From JAPYTY01 sp036338435 (GTDB lineage Bacteria > Acidobacteriota > UBA6911 > RPQK01 > JADFOI01), in assembly GCA_036338435.1 (NCBI GenBank), contig JAYZCG010000040.1:1-64000 (forward strand): a stretch of DNA of 64,000 bases, read 5' to 3'. This document shows, piece by piece, positions 62,548 through 64,000 of the stretch (position 1 is its first letter; each line of letters opens with the position of its first letter). Below the pieces are notes generated by a model. It was given only the letters and a program-made list of their open reading frames with translations. It had not been told where the DNA came from and did not search any database. The position numbers were made by a program, and so were the translations under genes.

Positions 62548-64000
62548 ATGATTTTACTTCCTCCTGAGACCATTGAGATCGTTCGATCCAATTTTTTTCT
62601 GATTATTGTTAGCCTGCTTAGTTATTTTGCTGTCTTTCTACTGATCTCCTATGCAGCCAACCGCAAGCTTACAGGAGAGGTAGGTGACTACATTGTAGCA
62701 TCGCGTAATCTAGGCTGGTTGGTAGTCACCTTGACGATGTATTCCTCGGTTTTGAGTGGTGTAGGGATGGCAGGCATTCCTGGGACGGTGTATAGCGTGG
62801 GCGTGCCTTTCGTGGTAACGGTTTTAACAGGGCACACCATCGCTTTAGTTCTTCTCTGGTACTTTGGTCCTCGGATTTGGATTCTCGGTAAATACTATCA
62901 ATTCACCACACCCGGGGATTTAATTGGGACGTATTATCAGAGTGATACCGTTCGCTTGTATACGGTTCTGGCCAGTATTCTCTTCAACACTGCATTTATA
63001 GTGGCACAGCTCCTGGCAGGAGGTGTTTTGTTAAACGTTCTCTCGGGTAATCTGATCCCTTTTCAGTGGGGGATTTTAATAATTACAGCGGTGGTTTTAC
63101 TTCACGTTGTTACCTCAGGACTACGAGGTATTGCTTGGTTAGATTTTTTCAATGGTTTAGTCATTCTTCTTCTCTTGTTTTTATTCGGGGTGGCTATTTT
63201 GCTACTTACAGGTGGAAGTGGCCAGATCATTTCAGGTTTGGCTGACATAAAGGGAAGGTTTATAACTACCCCGGGCATGGTCGGACTCTTTACTCCTATC
63301 CATATCTATGGAGTGGCTTTAGGTTTGAGCATCGGGGTACTAGTCCTTTCACCATCTGCATGGATTCGTATTTACTCAGCCCGCAGTCAAAAGCATTTTA
63401 CCCGTATCAGTGTCGCTATGTTGGTCTTATGGTTAATTTCTCATGTTATGGGATCTTTTCTGATCGGTGCCTATGGACGTCAAGTCATGCCTAGTGTTGA
63501 AAATCCAGATTTTGTCTCCTCATTGCTGGCTTTTGAGGCTTTACCGGTTTTTTTTGCAGCTCTATTTTTGATCGCTGTTTTGGCAGCTATCATTAGTACT
63601 ACAGACACGTACTTGCATACCTTGACAGCTACTATCGTGCATGATCTGGTACGGGTTGTTCTACATCCAGATATGGAGGAGTCCCGGGAAATGATGCTCA
63701 ACCGAACTATCATCATTGTTGTGGCTGCTGTGAGTGTTGCGCTGGCATTTTTGAATCCGGTTTTAATTACGCCACTGGCTATTTTCGCAGGAGGAATAAC
63801 CCTGCAGCTTCTGACGCCTCTCTTGGGGGCTGTGACCTGGGCTCGCTCTACGACGGAGGCAGCAATTATTGCCCCCGGAGCTGGCATTTTGTTAACTTTG
63901 GTGTGGGAACTGGGAATTTTAACCAACCCCTTAGGAATGATGCCTGGTTTGGCTAGTGCCTTCTGCGTGAACGTAGTACTTTTTTTTGTAGTGAGTTTCC
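62548..64000 (+). CDS. Sodium/solute symporter family protein (3' end beyond window)
   Basis: 484 codons are visible without a stop to the right edge. At least twelve hydrophobic segments; SSS/LeuT-fold hallmarks: VASRNLGWLVVTLTMYSSVLSG near 51-72 (TM1 region with unwound stretch), TPGDLIGTYYQSD near 126, GLRGIAWLDFFNG near 191-203, and AAIISTTDTYLHTLTATIVHDLVR near 348-371 (TM8 Na2-site SxxDxxL-type motif). Transports an organic solute with sodium; identity not readable. Confidence 0.9.
   Translation, partial: MILLPPETIEIVRSNFFLIIVSLLSYFAVFLLISYAANRKLTGEVGDYIVASRNLGWLVVTLTMYSSVLSGVGMAGIPGTVYSVGVPFVVTVLTGHTIALVLLWYFGPRIWILGKYYQFTTPGDLIGTYYQSDTVRLYTVLASILFNTAFIVAQLLAGGVLLNVLSGNLIPFQWGILIITAVVLLHVVTSGLRGIAWLDFFNGLVILLLLFLFGVAILLLTGGSGQIISGLADIKGRFITTPGMVGLFTPIHIYGVALGLSIGVLVLSPSAWIRIYSARSQKHFTRISVAMLVLWLISHVMGSFLIGAYGRQVMPSVENPDFVSSLLAFEALPVFFAALFLIAVLAAIISTTDTYLHTLTATIVHDLVRVVLHPDMEESREMMLNRTIIIVVAAVSVALAFLNPVLITPLAIFAGGITLQLLTPLLGAVTWARSTTEAAIIAPGAGILLTLVWELGILTNPLGMMPGLASAFCVNVVLFFVVSF

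Overview
The window looks like a chromosomal segment of a free-living Gram-negative bacterium. It carries all four genes that make and activate the lipopolysaccharide sugar KDO, an MsbA-like exporter, lipoproteins and proteins with signal peptides. The balanced base composition, the omega-subunit sequence, the yicC-gmk-rpoZ-coaBC order, the secreted cohesin-like and amidohydrolase genes and a bacilliredoxin together remind me of Acidobacteriota or a neighbouring uncultured phylum. That placement is an inference from remembered family resemblance and is weak. I see no phage, insertion sequence, integrase or CRISPR array.

Layout. 1-5.8 kb: rimI (cut by the left edge), an FmdB-type zinc ribbon protein divergent from the ribosome-rescue factor arfB, a cohesin-like secreted protein, an alpha/beta hydrolase with calcium-loop insertions, a thioredoxin-like lipoprotein, thrC and tRNA-Val. 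6-12.5 kb: a large M16-like protein without intact zinc motifs, then a GDP-mannose precursor operon (manC, bifunctional PGI/PMI, phosphomannomutase). 12.5-19.2 kb: central metabolism, with a PEP synthase/PPDK regulator, a DapF homologue with serines at both catalytic cysteine positions, an M20 peptidase, icd, mdh and lysA. 19.4-27 kb: a polysaccharide cluster (epimerase, UDP-sugar dehydrogenase, O-antigen ligase/polymerase, three glycosyltransferases, one opposed sugar kinase). 27-32 kb: a Rieske protein, a bacilliredoxin-rhodanese fusion, mtnA, tsaD and an MsbA-like ABC exporter. 32-44.5 kb: a compact housekeeping run (yicC, gmk, rpoZ, coaBC, era, type-4 UDG, priA) followed by kdsB-pyrG-kdsA-kdsD-kdsC and tRNA-Gly.

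44.5-64 kb is more accessory. It holds a secreted amidase followed by tandem mini membrane proteins and a decayed copy, a 2-hydroxyacid dehydrogenase, an MscS channel with a lipoprotein, a molybdate transporter modABC with an XRE-HTH/periplasmic-binding-domain regulator and strong palindromes at its start, an ABM-domain protein, an exported amidohydrolase, a methyltransferase, a TPR protein, a Tat-exported dienelactone hydrolase, an SDR, a DUF6526 protein, an NTF2-like protein, a GNAT enzyme and a sodium/solute symporter running off the right edge.

How the genes work together: manC/PGI-PMI/PMM feed GDP-mannose to the glycosyltransferase cluster; the kds genes with pyrG (CTP supply) provide CMP-KDO for LPS; gmk, rpoZ, coaBC, era and priA are core functions in one dense transcription unit. 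No stretch longer than about 300 bases lacks a feature; the longest gaps flank tRNA-Val (5507-5715, 5792-6032) and lie at 47317-47595, and I see nothing convincing in them beyond what is listed.
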